A stretch of DNA of 64,000 nucleotides from the NCBI RefSeq assembly GCF_000006985.1, contig NC_002932.3, positions 1,771,292 through 1,835,291 on the forward strand. The letters run 5' to 3'. Every line of letters starts with the position of its first letter. The first letter of the stretch is position 1. This document shows positions 47,925 to 58,311 of the stretch, piece after piece. The notes under the pieces were generated by a model. The model was not told the origin of the DNA. It made no database searches and was given only the letters and a program-made list of their open reading frames with translations. A program made the translations under genes and the position numbers. The DNA comes from Chlorobaculum tepidum TLS (GTDB lineage: Bacteria; Bacteroidota; Chlorobiia; Chlorobiales; Chlorobiaceae).

Positions 47925-48787
47925 TGAGCCGGAGCCAGACAGCCTGTGCGTTCGACGCGAACAGCACCACCATAGCGCGAGTCAAATCGACCGGTCACGG
48001 CTCGTTTACGATGACCATGTGCCGCACCATCGAGGGAGGGCTTGACGATCTGGGCAGTCCGAGAGGTTCGAAGCTCGCCGGAAAGCTCCTCTCAGCGCTC
48101 AAAGAGTGGCGAAACGAACCGGTCGCCCTCAGCTTTTCCCCCGCAGAACTCATGACCCTGCCGGCCTGGTTCCCGTCCGGAAGTTCTGCCGAATACTGCG
48201 ACAGCCTGTGCAGGATAGAGGCTGGCTATTTTCTCCATGAGGCCGATAGATGGCAATGGCACGATATGGTGCTGGAACCAACCCCTGACCAGCCCTCCGG
48301 ACTGGATCGGCGGATGCTGCTCTTCTATCCGGTCAAACCGGCGCAATTCATCGAAAACGAGCTATTAAAACATGCTCGTGTTGGCTGGCGGGGAGTACAT
48401 GTCGAAGCAGTGGCCCGCCTGTCCTCCGTGACAGGAGAAACACTGGCAGTCCTGGAGCTCGAAGAACGCTATGCGGCGCTCTCTATTTCGACAAACGGTA
48501 AAATCAGCTATTTCCGGTACTGGCCGGTAAAGGATGGGAGTGAACGGGAATACTTTGCCATCAGAGAGCTGACCTCGGCTCCCATCGATGGAGCACCTGT
48601 TAAAGTGACCGGCTCGGCTGCGAGCGCAAAAGTCATTGAGCGCATCGGCCGGGAAACTGCCTGTGCTATCGAGCCGCTCGAACTGCACCCGTGGGTATCA
48701 GTAGAAAAAGGCGCCAGCAAAGGAAAATCACCAACCGCCACCATTCGCGCCGTCAGCACAGCCATCATGGCGCTGAACGGCGGGTGA
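47924..48787 (+). CDS. Hypothetical protein, possibly PilM-like
   Basis: 287 aa overlapping the ComEA-like stop by one base. The opening MSRSQTACAFDANSTTIARV and the alternating beta/alpha pattern resemble the ASKHA-fold PilM/ComA-type assembly proteins. The phosphate-binding loops are not clearly preserved. Coupling to a ComEA-like gene supports a role in DNA uptake or pilus assembly, which is an inference. No PilN- or PilO-like genes follow, because an ISL3 insertion and decayed sequence come next. Confidence 0.5.
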   Translation: MSRSQTACAFDANSTTIARVKSTGHGSFTMTMCRTIEGGLDDLGSPRGSKLAGKLLSALKEWRNEPVALSFSPAELMTLPAWFPSGSSAEYCDSLCRIEAGYFLHEADRWQWHDMVLEPTPDQPSGLDRRMLLFYPVKPAQFIENELLKHARVGWRGVHVEAVARLSSVTGETLAVLELEERYAALSISTNGKISYFRYWPVKDGSEREYFAIRELTSAPIDGAPVKVTGSAASAKVIERIGRETACAIEPLELHPWVSVEKGASKGKSPTATIRAVSTAIMALNGG

Positions 48788-48929
48788 TCCACTATTTTTG
48801 ACGAACTGCTAATGTTGTTTAGATTTGAAGAGTTGGTGGTTTCATTTTTCTGAATCCAGAGGGTGGTCGCTATCATGGATCGAAATTCATCGCGAAGAAA
48901 AAAACCACTTCTAATCAAGGGACTTGACC

Positions 48930-49050
48930 AGTGAGAATTGCAGAAGTTAATCCGCAACCGGATTGGGCGTTGTCGATTGTCGCGGAAGATGGCCGCCTTG
49001 ACCTGTTGGATGTCGCTCCTTGTCTGGATGATAAAGCCTTTGAAAAGTTT
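48930..49050 (+). pseudogene. DUF2442 remnant, frameshifted and cut by an ISL3 element
   Basis: From GTG 48930 the frame reads MRIAEVNPQP. A one-base shift near 48960 then gives DWALSIVAEDGR and LDLLDVAPCLDDKAFEKF. This matches the start of DUF2442 proteins (ends of the antitoxin-like partner family). The frame stops where the ISL3 element begins at 49051. The rest of 48788-49050 shows no gene. Confidence 0.55.
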
Positions 49051-50413
49051 GGCTCTTCGCAGAATATCGTGGAAAGCTGTGGCTGTAATGGGTAACTTGG
49101 CGTAGTCGTGCAATTCAAGCAAGCTAACCACATTGATCCGCCCATGCAGAGCCTGTCAAGCCATTACCACCAACTGTTAGGTCTTCCCTCAAACTGGGAA
49201 GTCGAGAACGTCAACTTGTCGATGAGTAGCCGGCAAGTGGAGATCAGACTGGCCTTTACCGGCAAGCAGGGCGAGTGTCCAATCTGCGGCCAATCATGCC
49301 TCATCTATGACCATGCCGCTGAGCAGCGGTGGCGTCATCTTGATACGATGCAGTTCGAGACGATTCTGGTGGCCCGTTTGCCTCGTTGCCAATGCAAGGA
49401 GCATGGAGTCAAAACCGTTCAGGCGCCATGGGCGGCACGGCATTCTCGTTTCACGTTGCTGTTCGAGAGCTTCGCCGTCGAGCTGTTGTTGCACTGTGCC
49501 AATATCAAGGCGGCGTCGCGCCTGTTGCGCTTGAACTGGCATACCGTCAATCAAATCATGCGACGCGCCGTTCAGCGAGGATTGGTTCGCCGGAAAACCG
49601 AAACCGTCGAGTATCTGGGCATCGATGAAAAAAGCTTCAAGGCGGGCCAGCATGACGTCACAACGCTGACTGATCTCGGCGAAAGGCGCGTGCTTGAGGT
49701 GGTCGAGCATCGCACGACCGAGGCGACCAAAGAGCTGCTTGCATCGCTGAACGACAGCCAGCAAGCAGGGGTCAAGGCGGTCTCGGTCGATATGTGGAAA
49801 CCCTTTATCCATGCCGTTCAAGAGCTGTTGCCGAAGGCCGATCTGGTGCATGATCGCTTTCATATCAGCAAGTATCTCAATGAGGCTGTCGATCTGGTGC
49901 GTCGCAAGGAGTGTCGCCAACTCGACAAGGCCGGAGACAAACGCCTGATCGGCTCAACATATGTCTGGCTGCGTAATCCGGAAAACATGGGTGAGCAGCA
50001 ACAGGCCGAGCTGGGCAAGCTGATGGACGCGGAGTTCAGAACCGGGAAGGCGTGGTCGTTGAAAAATATGTTTCGAGCCTTCTGGCAGCTTGGTTGCGCT
50101 GATGCCGGGACGTTTTTTTTCGAGTACTGGTCGAAGCGGATCGATGAGGTTGGTCTGGTTCCGTTGACGAAGGTCAAAGAGCTGCTTCAGCGCCATTTCG
50201 GCAACGTCTTGACCTGGTTCAAACACCCGATCACCAACGCAGTTTCCGAAGGCTTGAACAGCAAGATTCAGATCGTCAAGGCCTCTGCAAGAGGGTTTCA
50301 CCGGTTCGAGAGTTACCGAATCCGGATTTTGTTTTACTGCGGAAAACTCAACATGGCTATCGGATCATGACGTAACCCAGCGCTCCTTTACCCACGATAT
50401 TCTGCGAAGAACC
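49051..50413 (+). mobile_element. ISL3-family insertion sequence
   Basis: Terminal inverted repeats start GGCTCTTCGCAGAATATCGT at 49051 and, on the other strand, GGTTCTTCGCAGAATATCGT from 50413. They match at all but one of 20 positions. It encodes one transposase. AAAGCCTT occurs on both sides (49033-49040 and 50418-50425), but not immediately adjacent to both ends, so a clean target duplication is not shown. Confidence 0.85.
49144..50370 (+). CDS. ISL3-family transposase
   Basis: 408 aa from ATG 49144 (GTG 49108 possible). The N-terminal zinc-binding region is CPICGQSC...RCQCKEHG (about residues 40-95). The DDE-type core follows, with the first acidic motif in YLGIDEKSFKAGQHDV (about 160-175) and the second in KAVSVDMWKPFIHAV near 211. 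The final segment is PITNAVSEGLNSKIQIVKAS (Glu near 377). No stop or shift interrupts it, so the element may be active. Confidence 0.93.
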   Translation: MQSLSSHYHQLLGLPSNWEVENVNLSMSSRQVEIRLAFTGKQGECPICGQSCLIYDHAAEQRWRHLDTMQFETILVARLPRCQCKEHGVKTVQAPWAARHSRFTLLFESFAVELLLHCANIKAASRLLRLNWHTVNQIMRRAVQRGLVRRKTETVEYLGIDEKSFKAGQHDVTTLTDLGERRVLEVVEHRTTEATKELLASLNDSQQAGVKAVSVDMWKPFIHAVQELLPKADLVHDRFHISKYLNEAVDLVRRKECRQLDKAGDKRLIGSTYVWLRNPENMGEQQQAELGKLMDAEFRTGKAWSLKNMFRAFWQLGCADAGTFFFEYWSKRIDEVGLVPLTKVKELLQRHFGNVLTWFKHPITNAVSEGLNSKIQIVKASARGFHRFESYRIRILFYCGKLNMAIGS

Positions 50414-50498
50414 CAAAAAAGCCTTCAATCTCTCCTGTCGCAGGCTCTGGAATATATTTTCATGACAATTCAGATCGTATCGGAAATAATTTTAATAA

Positions 50499-50777
50499 TT
50501 ATTTATATATCACCCGTGCATCAGCAACAAGCGGAAAGCGTTCCGGATTTTCTATAATTTCCTCCGTCAAATCGACATCCAGATCGGGCCACCAGAAATG
50601 ACCGGGCGACTGCTCCTTGACGTTGAGAATCGATTTTACCGTCTGATCCCTAAACCACGGAAAATCAGCATACGACAAAAAAAGCTCTTTCCCGTGAGCA
50701 AGAAGCCAGATGCCGTGCTGTGATATATTCGACACCTCAACTGCTGAAATGCTTTCTCCATGCTTTAACAAGTTCAT
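50499..50777 (-). CDS. DUF2442 protein (toxin-antitoxin-like pair)
   Basis: 92 aa, MNLLKHGESISAVEVSNISQ, with the DUF2442 pattern GIWLLAHGKELFLSYADFPW and FWWPDLDVDLTEEIIENPE. It overlaps the DUF4160 gene upstream by 41 bp. DUF2442 and DUF4160 genes are often paired and have been suggested to be toxin-antitoxin-like, without firm evidence. The gap 50371-50498 behind it has no gene. Confidence 0.75.
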   Translation of the reverse strand: MNLLKHGESISAVEVSNISQHGIWLLAHGKELFLSYADFPWFRDQTVKSILNVKEQSPGHFWWPDLDVDLTEEIIENPERFPLVADARVIYK

Positions 50778-50976
50778 CGCTGTGCGCCTCCACTATTGAT
50801 TCAATCTGCTTCAACTGAATTCTGGAATATCCATGATTCTTTGCAAGTTCAAGTTCAGGTTCCAGCCAAAACTTCGCCTCGCCGTCCCCCGATATAACGT
50901 GCACATGCATCCTTTTCTCTTCACGCAAAAAGAAGAAAAATCGAAATCCCTGCTCACAAAAAACGGTAGGACTCAT
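50737..50976 (-). CDS. DUF4160 protein (toxin-antitoxin-like pair)
   Basis: 79 aa from ATG 50976 (MSPTVFCEQGFRFFFFLREE). It matches the DUF4160 core: an N-terminal FFFFLREE strand, HVHV (KRMHVHVISGDGEAKFWLEP) and a C-terminal helical VEAHSDELVKAWRKHF. It forms an overlapping pair with the DUF2442 gene on the same strand and lies just outside the ISL3 element. The function of either partner is not established here. Confidence 0.75.
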   Translation of the reverse strand: MSPTVFCEQGFRFFFFLREEKRMHVHVISGDGEAKFWLEPELELAKNHGYSRIQLKQIESIVEAHSDELVKAWRKHFSS

Positions 50977-51149
50977 ACACGCTCCCCAAGATTTGGATTC
51001 CTCAACCGCAGAACAATATAACAATCCCTCTCCTCCCTCACCAAAAGCCAAAAACGCCCGCCCCTGCTGTCCTTGCCGTCCTGTCCTCCCAAATAAAAAG
51101 AGCGGCCACAAGAACCGCCCCTACAAGAAATTCAGTCACACATCAATCC

Positions 51150-52166
51150 TCACAGATTCCCCACCAGCAGCTCAGCAATCTGCACGGCATTGGTGGCGGC
51201 GCCTTTGCGGAGGTTGTCGGCAACGACCCAGAGATTCAGGGTGCGCGGGTGCCAGTAGTCGGGGCGCAGACGGCCCACGAACACCTCATCGCGCTCGTAG
51301 GAGGTCATCGGCATCGGGTAAAGACGCGCCGACGGGTCGTCCTGCATGACGATGCCCGGTGATCCCGCGAGCAGAGCACGCACCTGGTCGATATCGAAAT
51401 CGCTCCTCAGCTCGACGTTCAGCGCTTCTCCGTGGCCGCCATAAACCGGAATGCGCACGGTGGTCGGCGAGACCTGGATGGTGTCGTCACCCATGATCTT
51501 TTTCGTCTCGTTAACCATCTTCATCTCCTCTTTGGTGTAGCCGTTCTCGGTGAAGGCGTCGATCTGCGGTACGGCGTTGAAGGCGATCTGGTGGAAGTGG
51601 GTGAACTCGTCGGGGATGTTGCCCGCCAGCTCGCTTTCGAGCGCATCGCGTCCGGCCTTGCCCTTGCCCGTCACCGACTGGTAGGTCGAAACCACCACGC
51701 GGCGGATGCCGTAGGCGTCGTAGAGCGGCTTGAGCACCACAACCATCTGGATGGTCGAGCAGTTGGGATTGGCGATGATCGGAGCCGCCTTGCCTTCGCG
51801 GTCGAAGATAGTTTCAGGATTGACCTCCGGGACAACAAGCGGAATTCCCTCGTCCATACGGAAAGCCGAGGAGTTGTCGATCACGATCGCGCCTGCCTCG
51901 GCGGCCACGGGCGCCCACTCCTTGCTCACCGTCGCGCCAGCCGAGAAGAGCGCAATGTCAACGCCTTTGAAAATCTCCGCCGACGGCACTTCGGTCACGA
52001 ACTCGCGCCCATTGAAGGTGATCACTTCGCCCCGGCTCCGCGGAGAGGCGAGTGGCACCAGCTCGCTGACCGGAAAATTGCGCTCTTCGAGCACCTTGAT
52101 CATGGTTCTGCCAACCAGGCCGGTTGCGCCAAGAACGGCTACTCGATAGCCTGCTTCACTGCTCAT
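51150..52166 (-). CDS. asd: Aspartate-semialdehyde dehydrogenase
   Basis: 338 aa. It makes aspartate semialdehyde for the lysine, threonine, methionine and diaminopimelate branches. NADP-binding VAVLGATGLVGRTMIKVL (residues 8-25). The catalytic cysteine is in IIANPNCSTIQMVVVL (about residues 128-143). The substrate segment IPVYGGHGEALNVELRSDF lies near 242. Complete. Followed 23 bp upstream (transcriptionally) by the dusB gene. Confidence 0.95.
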   Translation of the reverse strand: MSSEAGYRVAVLGATGLVGRTMIKVLEERNFPVSELVPLASPRSRGEVITFNGREFVTEVPSAEIFKGVDIALFSAGATVSKEWAPVAAEAGAIVIDNSSAFRMDEGIPLVVPEVNPETIFDREGKAAPIIANPNCSTIQMVVVLKPLYDAYGIRRVVVSTYQSVTGKGKAGRDALESELAGNIPDEFTHFHQIAFNAVPQIDAFTENGYTKEEMKMVNETKKIMGDDTIQVSPTTVRIPVYGGHGEALNVELRSDFDIDQVRALLAGSPGIVMQDDPSARLYPMPMTSYERDEVFVGRLRPDYWHPRTLNLWVVADNLRKGAATNAVQIAELLVGNL

Positions 52167-52188
52167 ATACGTAAGAATGGATGATGGT

Positions 52189-53247
52189 TTAGTAATTGAG
52201 AATCAGTCTGGGCGAGTGATCGTTCAGGTTTTCACCCCCCTCCTTCAGAAGCCCCTCGCGGTCGAGCGCTTCGCACGCAGCCTCGAACTCCCGGAGCAAT
52301 TCGACGATCACCGCCGGATCGGGTTCGCGCACCAGCAGGTTGCGCACTTTCGAAACACCGGGAAGTCCTTTCAGATAAGTCGAGTAGTGGCGGCGCATCT
52401 CAAGCACACCGTATTTCTCGCCCTTGTACTCCAGTGAAAGCCGAAGATGATCGACAGCAGCCTGAATCCGCTGACGATAGGACGGAGCCGAAAGGCGCAC
52501 GCCCTCTTTGACAAGACTTTTCGCCTGCTCGAAAATGAAGGGGTTGCCGATCGAGCCGCGCCCGATCATGATGCCATCCGCACCGGTGCGCTCGAACATG
52601 GCCACCGCGTCTTCCGGCAGCCAGACGTCGCCATTAGCGATCACCGGAATGCTGCACGCCTGCTTCGCTTCGGCGATGCGTCCCCAGTCGGCCCGCCCCT
52701 TGTACATATCGCTGCGCGTCCGCCCATGCACCGCCACCGCCCGGATACCCGCATCTTCGAGCCGCCGCACAGTGTCGGTGATGTTGATCGAGTCGTGATC
52801 CCAGCCGATACGGGTCTTGGCCGTCACCGGCAGCGAGACCGCGTTGACCACTGCCGAGGCGATCTCCGAAAGCTTTTCCGGCTCCTTCAGCAGCGCAGCT
52901 CCGGCGCCGCGACCGGCAACCTTTTTCACCGGACAGCCAAAGTTGATGTCGAGGTAATCCGGCTCGTACGTCTCGGCAATCGCCGCCGCCTCGACCATCG
53001 ACTCGACCGTGTTGCCGAAAATCTGCACCGCAACCGGCCGTTCGTGGTCGGCCACAGTGATCTTGCGAATCGATTTCTCCACGCCGCGCCGCAGTGCCTC
53101 CGCGCTGATGAACTCGGTATAGACGATATCCGCCCCGTGCTGCTTGCAGAGCTGCCGGAAGGCCCGATCGGTCACATCCTCCATGGGCGCGAGAATGATC
53201 GGGCGGTCGATGTCGATGGTTCCGATGCGCATGGCGCTTTGTTCCAT
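52189..53247 (-). CDS. dusB: tRNA-dihydrouridine synthase
   Basis: 352 aa. FMN-dependent reductase that reduces uridines in tRNA. The FMN barrel starts at IILAPMEDVTDRAFRQLCKQ. The active-site cysteine is in LDINFGCPVKKVAGRGAGAA (about residues 99-118, Cys105), and the tRNA-binding segment is VHGRTRSDMYKGRADWG. It starts immediately at the recA stop (TAAATG), so they form a recA-dusB operon. An internal ATG at 53232 is an alternative start. Confidence 0.92.
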   Translation of the reverse strand: MEQSAMRIGTIDIDRPIILAPMEDVTDRAFRQLCKQHGADIVYTEFISAEALRRGVEKSIRKITVADHERPVAVQIFGNTVESMVEAAAIAETYEPDYLDINFGCPVKKVAGRGAGAALLKEPEKLSEIASAVVNAVSLPVTAKTRIGWDHDSINITDTVRRLEDAGIRAVAVHGRTRSDMYKGRADWGRIAEAKQACSIPVIANGDVWLPEDAVAMFERTGADGIMIGRGSIGNPFIFEQAKSLVKEGVRLSAPSYRQRIQAAVDHLRLSLEYKGEKYGVLEMRRHYSTYLKGLPGVSKVRNLLVREPDPAVIVELLREFEAACEALDREGLLKEGGENLNDHSPRLILNY

Positions 53248-54288
53248 TTATGCGGTTGGCGCTCCGGTGAGCATGTCGCGAACCTGCTGGCGGATCGTAT
53301 TGCGCAGGGTCTCATCCTCCTTCAGCAGCTTCTTGACGTTCTCGCGCCCCTGACCGAGCTTTTCAGTGCCATAACTGAACCACGCGCCAGATTTCTTGAT
53401 GATGCCGAACTCGACAGCCAGGTCGATCAGCTCACCCAGCACCGAAATGCCTTCACCATAGAGAATGTCGAACTCGGCGGTCTTGAAGGGCGGAGCGACC
53501 TTGTTCTTGACCACCTTGACCTTGGTTCGGTTGCCAACCAACTCTTCGCCATCCTTGATCTGCGCAATCTTGCGGATATCGAGCCGGACTGACGAGTAGA
53601 ACTTCAGCGCCTTGCCGCCGGTGGTGGTTTCGGGGCTGCCGTACATCACGCCGATCTTGTCGCGAAGCTGGTTGATGAAGAGGCAGACGCTGCTCGACTT
53701 GGAGATCGCCCCGGTGAGCTTGCGCAACGCCTGGCTCATGAGGCGGGCCTGAAGGCCAACCACGCTGTCGCCCATCTCGCCTTCGAGTTCGGCCTGCGGC
53801 ACCAGCGCCGCCACCGAGTCGATAACGATGATGTCAACCGCACCGCTGCGCACAAGCGTCTCGACGATGGAGAGCGCCTGCTCGCCCGATTCGGGCTGGC
53901 TGACCAGCAGCGCATTGATATCGACGCCGAGCTTCCGGGCGTAGGTCGGATCGAAAGCGTGCTCCGCATCGACCAGCGCCGCAATACCGCCGTTTTTCTG
54001 TGCCTCGGCGATGGCGTGCAGGGCGAGCGTGGTCTTGCCAGAGGATTCGGGGCCGTAAATCTCGGTCACGCGGCCTCGCGGCAAGCCGCCCACGCCAAGG
54101 GCGTAGTCGAGCGCCATCGAACCGGTGGAAATCACCTGCACGTGCATGACCGCCGAGTCGTCGCCAAGACGCATGATTGCACCTTTGCCGAACTGCTTTT
54201 CAAGTGTCTCTATCGCAAGATTGAGCTGTTTGAGCCTGGCCGGATCGACGACCGGCGGCTGTTGCTGCGGTGTTGCCTCTTTTTCCAT
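53248..54288 (-). CDS. recA: Recombinase RecA
   Basis: 346 aa. Walker [10 protein letters not shown] (79-87), Walker B with [20 protein letters not shown] near 150, and the C-terminal domain ending LTGAPTA. It drives strand exchange and LexA cleavage. It is directly followed by dusB without a gap. No LexA box was identified. Confidence 0.97.
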   Translation of the reverse strand: MEKEATPQQQPPVVDPARLKQLNLAIETLEKQFGKGAIMRLGDDSAVMHVQVISTGSMALDYALGVGGLPRGRVTEIYGPESSGKTTLALHAIAEAQKNGGIAALVDAEHAFDPTYARKLGVDINALLVSQPESGEQALSIVETLVRSGAVDIIVIDSVAALVPQAELEGEMGDSVVGLQARLMSQALRKLTGAISKSSSVCLFINQLRDKIGVMYGSPETTTGGKALKFYSSVRLDIRKIAQIKDGEELVGNRTKVKVVKNKVAPPFKTAEFDILYGEGISVLGELIDLAVEFGIIKKSGAWFSYGTEKLGQGRENVKKLLKEDETLRNTIRQQVRDMLTGAPTA

Positions 54289-54326
54289 AGGGGTATGCTC
54301 TGAATTTGTAAAAGTATGGTCCTGGT

Positions 54327-55328
54327 TTACTGCATAATAGCGCTTCGAAGCGTCTCCTCGAATGGGCGGTACGACATGCCTAGCTCGCGCACCGAACGCT
54401 GGTTGCTGTAGCGGGACAAATGCGCAGCCTGCCTGAGACTCTCGATGCTGATGAACGATGGCCGTTTCGTCAGAAGCGAAAAGAGTTCACCGCCGACGCC
54501 AGCCAGCATCCTGGCAACTCGGTTAACACGAAACACCTTGCCGCTCCGGCTGCCGGGCAGCGCGGCGATCCGCTCGAAAAGCTCTCTGAAAGAGAGATTC
54601 TCGCCAACGATGATGTAGCGCTCTCCCGCTTTTCCCTTCTGCCATGCGGCGATATGGGCGTCGGCCACGTCGCGCACATCGACGAATCCTGTCGCGCCAT
54701 CGGGGCAAAGCGGCAGGCGGCCCTCGTAGATCATCCGGAGCACCTCGTTGGAACTGCTGCCAGACATCCCCGGCTCGGAATTCTTGCCGATCACCACGCC
54801 TGGATTGACCATCACCACGTCAAGCCCTTCGGCCACGCCGCGGCGGCATTCGAGCTCGGCCAGATACTTGGACTCCATGTACACGTTGTGACGCTGCCAC
54901 TCGGTGAAGGGGGTCTGCTCGTTCGACTCCCGAATACCACTCTTCGCGTCGGACGAACCGACGGCGGCAATCGAGCTGGTGGCGACCAACCGCTTTACGC
55001 CCGCCTCCAGACAGGCATCGACAATGTGGCGGGTGCCGAGCACATTGGTATCGTAAAGCCGGTTGCGGAAATTTCTGGTGTAGGCGATCAGACCTGCGCA
55101 GTGGAAGACGACCTCCGCACCTTTGACCGCCTCGTTGACAGCGATCGGATCGTGCATGTCAGCCTGGGCGATCTCGACCGGCAAATTGCGGAGAAACGAT
55201 GCGTCCGATCCCTCCCGAACGGTGACCCGGCAGCGGACGGAGTCGCCGTACCGTGCGATCATATCGACGAGAAGCCGTGCCCCTATGTAGCCGGTTGCAC
55301 CGGTGATGAGAATCGGTATACCTGACAT
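54327..55328 (-). CDS. NAD(P)-dependent epimerase/dehydratase-like protein
   Basis: 333 aa extended short-chain dehydrogenase, starting at ATG 55328 ([20 protein letters not shown]). It has the GATGYIG nucleotide motif (residues 9-15), the YMESKYLAE (YxxxK) motif near 149 and the VVIGKNSEP segment near 180. The substrate could be a nucleotide sugar, a carotenoid or a hydroxysteroid-like compound, and is not resolved. It is divergent from the M16 peptidase gene. Confidence 0.85.
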   Translation of the reverse strand: MSGIPILITGATGYIGARLLVDMIARYGDSVRCRVTVREGSDASFLRNLPVEIAQADMHDPIAVNEAVKGAEVVFHCAGLIAYTRNFRNRLYDTNVLGTRHIVDACLEAGVKRLVATSSIAAVGSSDAKSGIRESNEQTPFTEWQRHNVYMESKYLAELECRRGVAEGLDVVMVNPGVVIGKNSEPGMSGSSSNEVLRMIYEGRLPLCPDGATGFVDVRDVADAHIAAWQKGKAGERYIIVGENLSFRELFERIAALPGSRSGKVFRVNRVARMLAGVGGELFSLLTKRPSFISIESLRQAAHLSRYSNQRSVRELGMSYRPFEETLRSAIMQ

Positions 55329-55500
55329 GAAAAAATGGCGTGTCTGCAAAACCTTCCGTTTGGTTCTCCGTCCGCTTGTGGCGGCACGGGAGATACCGCG
55401 GAACCGGCTGGAGCGCAATCCATGCAGATGCGGCCCAGAGCCAATTTGTGCTTAATAATAAGAAGAATAACTTACATTGCACCCAAATCCATCCGCAATC

Positions 55501-56805
55501 GTGAGAAAAAATATCGTATCGCCCTCCATCGGCAACGCCACACACCCTGCAGAACGCCTCTCAACCGGCATTGTCGAAAGTGGAACCCTTCCCAACGGCC
55601 TGCGCATCGTCAGCAATCAGGTGCCCTGGATTCACAGCGTCACGCTTGGCTTGTGGATCAACGCCGGTTCGCGCGAAGATCCCGAAGGATTCGAGGGTAT
55701 GGCCCATTTCATCGAACACGCACTTTTCAAGGGCACGCAAAAGCGTGACTACGTCGAGATTGCCCGCTGCGTCGAAGAAACCGGTGGCTATATCGACGCC
55801 TGGACCACCAAGGAGCAGACCTGCCTGTGCGTCAGGTGCCTCCGGGAGCATCTGCATCTGGCTTTTGACCTGCTCGCCGATCTCTGCTGTAATCCGGTTT
55901 TTCCGCCCGACGAGATCGAGAAAGAAAAAGAGGTGGTGCTCGAAGAGATCGCCAGTGTGAACGACACCCCGGAAGAGCTGATCTTCGAGGATTTCGACCG
56001 CCGCGCCTTTTCCCGGCATCCCCTCGGCACAGCGATTCTCGGCACCGAAGAGAGCGTCGAAAGGCTCACCGGCAAAGAGATCAGAGACTTCATGCGCCGC
56101 CACTACGTGCCATCGAAAATGCTCGTCACCGCCATCGGCAACATCGAGCACGATGCAGTGACCGGGCTGGCGGAATCGTTTTGGGGCCACCTGAAGGACT
56201 CGCCGCAGGAAGATTCGGTGAGGCGGCTGTTCGATCTATCGGCGTACAGGCCATTTACAAAAACGCTGAAAAAAAGTGTCTTCCAGTCGCAGATTCTGCT
56301 CGGCACGATCTTCCCGCGAGACGACCGTCGCTTCTGGGGACTGATGGTGCTGAACGCCATGCTGTCGAGCGGCATGAGTTCGATCCTGAACCTCGAACTG
56401 CGCGAGAAGCGCGGACTGGTCTATCAGGCGTACTCTTCGGTCTCTTTCTACGACGAGGTCACTGAATTCAATGTTTATGCGGGCACCGACAAGGGCAAAA
56501 CCTCGAAAACCCTCGACACGATCGCCGAACTCCTGACCGGCAACGTGCTGAAGGAACCCGATCCCTTCGAACTCGCGGCAGCCAAATCGAAGATGCTCGG
56601 TTCGATGATCCTCGGCATGGAAAAGATGACCCGGCGCATGTCGCACATAGCGCAGGATATGTTCTATTTCGGGCGATACCTTTCACCTTCTGAAAAGGCT
56701 GGAATGATTGATGGGGTGACGGCTGAAGATGTGGCGGTGGCTGCCGCCGCACTCGGCATCCCCGAGCAAATATCGACTCTGGTCTACAAGCCCGGCGGCA
56801 GGTAA
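55501..56805 (+). CDS. M16-family zinc peptidase
   Basis: 434 aa from GTG 55501; TTG 55477 would add 8 residues. The inverted zinc motif is HFIEH (69-73), with a downstream Glu in the VVLEEIASVNDTPEE region. The inactive C-terminal half contains the RxxxxRGLVYQAYSSVSF segment. Family members (PqqL, YmxG-like) degrade peptides. Cytoplasmic, as no signal peptide is seen. Confidence 0.88.
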   Translation: MRKNIVSPSIGNATHPAERLSTGIVESGTLPNGLRIVSNQVPWIHSVTLGLWINAGSREDPEGFEGMAHFIEHALFKGTQKRDYVEIARCVEETGGYIDAWTTKEQTCLCVRCLREHLHLAFDLLADLCCNPVFPPDEIEKEKEVVLEEIASVNDTPEELIFEDFDRRAFSRHPLGTAILGTEESVERLTGKEIRDFMRRHYVPSKMLVTAIGNIEHDAVTGLAESFWGHLKDSPQEDSVRRLFDLSAYRPFTKTLKKSVFQSQILLGTIFPRDDRRFWGLMVLNAMLSSGMSSILNLELREKRGLVYQAYSSVSFYDEVTEFNVYAGTDKGKTSKTLDTIAELLTGNVLKEPDPFELAAAKSKMLGSMILGMEKMTRRMSHIAQDMFYFGRYLSPSEKAGMIDGVTAEDVAVAAAALGIPEQISTLVYKPGGR

Positions 56806-57001
56806 CTTTCGGCACTTGACGACGAAGTGTGGCCACGTTGAACGAAGTACGGAAAAACCCGTTGAACGATCCGTTTTAAAAAAGCCTGAAAAAATAGTAT
56901 AATTCAGGCTTTAAAATTTCAGGGATACTCTCTGTACCGATCCACGCTTTCCGGCTCACCGGAAACGGAGAGACCCGCAACTTAACCGGTCACGAAAAGC
57001 C

Positions 57002-58282
57002 TTGCAAAAGAATATCACGAATGTCAGCGAAATCGCGCAGGAACTTGAAATTATTCTGACTGCCGAAGAGTACCAGCCCGAATATGACCAGCAGCTCGAA
57101 GAAGCGCGCAAGTCCGTCAGAATTAAAGGCTTCAGGCAGGGGCACGTGCCCGTGGGCATGCTCAAGCGCATTATCGGACCCTCCATCGAGGCCGAGGTTG
57201 CCGAGAAGATGGCCTCGAAGTATTTCGCAGCCATCGCCGAGGAGGAGAAGATCAACCCAGCCAGCCGCGCCCAGATCGAGAGCTACAACTACGAGGATGG
57301 CAAACTGACCATCAAAATTTCTTACGAAATCCACCCCGAATTCGAGTTGAAGGATTTCAGCGAATACACCTTCACACAGGCAGAATACACCATCTCCGAC
57401 GAGGATGTCGATCGTGAAATCAAACTGATCCTGCGTGGTCACGGCACCATGGTAACCAGCGAAGATGCTGCAGCCGAGGGCGACACGGTCATCGGCGACG
57501 TTACGAAGCTTGACGCCGATGGTGCTGACATTGAAGGCTCGAAGAATGAAAACCACCATTTCAACCTCGAATACCTCCCGGCTGACAACCCGTTCCGCAT
57601 GGCCCTCGAAGGCAAGAAAGCCGGGGATGTGGTCGATGTCACCGTCAAGCCAAAGGAAGAGGGCGGCGAAACGAACCGCTTCCGCATCGAAATCAAAGAG
57701 GTCAAACACCTCGAACTGCCCGAACTGGACGACGAACTGGTCAAGGAGATCAGCCAGCAGCGCTTCGAGAAGGTCGAGGACTTCAGAAACGACATCCGTT
57801 TGCAGCTCCAGGCACATTTCTCCGACAAATCCGAGTATGATCTGCTCGAAGCCATTTCGTCAAAGCTTATCGAAGAGCATCCGGTGCCCACGCCAAGCGC
57901 CATGGTGGCCCATTTCCAAAATATACTGCTCGAAAACGCCAAGCGCCAGGTTGGCGGCCAGTTCCCTAAAGGCTTTGACGAGAGAGAGTTCTTCAACGCC
58001 ATGAAGCCGAATGCTGAAAAGCACGCCCGCTGGCTTCTGATCAGCCAGAAGATCGCCAAAGAGAACAATCTTGAGGTAACTGACGAGGATATCAAGGCAT
58101 TTGCCGAAAAAGAGGCAGAAAAGGAACCGTCACTGACTGTGGATCAGCTTCTCAACACCTACCTGTCCACCGAGTTCAAGGACTACATCATCGACACGAT
58201 CCTGAAAGAGAAAATCTACGATGTGATCAAATCGAAGGTGACCATCACCAAAGAAGCTACACCGGTTCCGGCGCACAACTGA
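57002..58282 (+). CDS. tig: Trigger factor
   Basis: 426 aa ribosome-associated chaperone/prolyl isomerase. The ribosome-binding domain contains the conserved [19 protein letters not shown] (about residues 40-58). A PPIase domain (about 155-250) and C-terminal helical arms follow. The start is TTG 57002, giving [20 protein letters not shown], which fits the family. It is followed by a strong terminator. The gap 56806-57001 before it holds no gene. Confidence 0.93.
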   Translation: MQKNITNVSEIAQELEIILTAEEYQPEYDQQLEEARKSVRIKGFRQGHVPVGMLKRIIGPSIEAEVAEKMASKYFAAIAEEEKINPASRAQIESYNYEDGKLTIKISYEIHPEFELKDFSEYTFTQAEYTISDEDVDREIKLILRGHGTMVTSEDAAAEGDTVIGDVTKLDADGADIEGSKNENHHFNLEYLPADNPFRMALEGKKAGDVVDVTVKPKEEGGETNRFRIEIKEVKHLELPELDDELVKEISQQRFEKVEDFRNDIRLQLQAHFSDKSEYDLLEAISSKLIEEHPVPTPSAMVAHFQNILLENAKRQVGGQFPKGFDEREFFNAMKPNAEKHARWLLISQKIAKENNLEVTDEDIKAFAEKEAEKEPSLTVDQLLNTYLSTEFKDYIIDTILKEKIYDVIKSKVTITKEATPVPAHN

Positions 58283-58311
58283 AGTAATCGAAAAATAAGG
58301 CTTTCTGAAGC

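Noticed and set aside
49033-50425. AAAGCCTT as a clean target-site duplication of the ISL3 element
   Set aside because: The copies are 10 and 4 bases from the inverted repeats, so they are not immediately adjacent; it may be chance or a sign of rearrangement.
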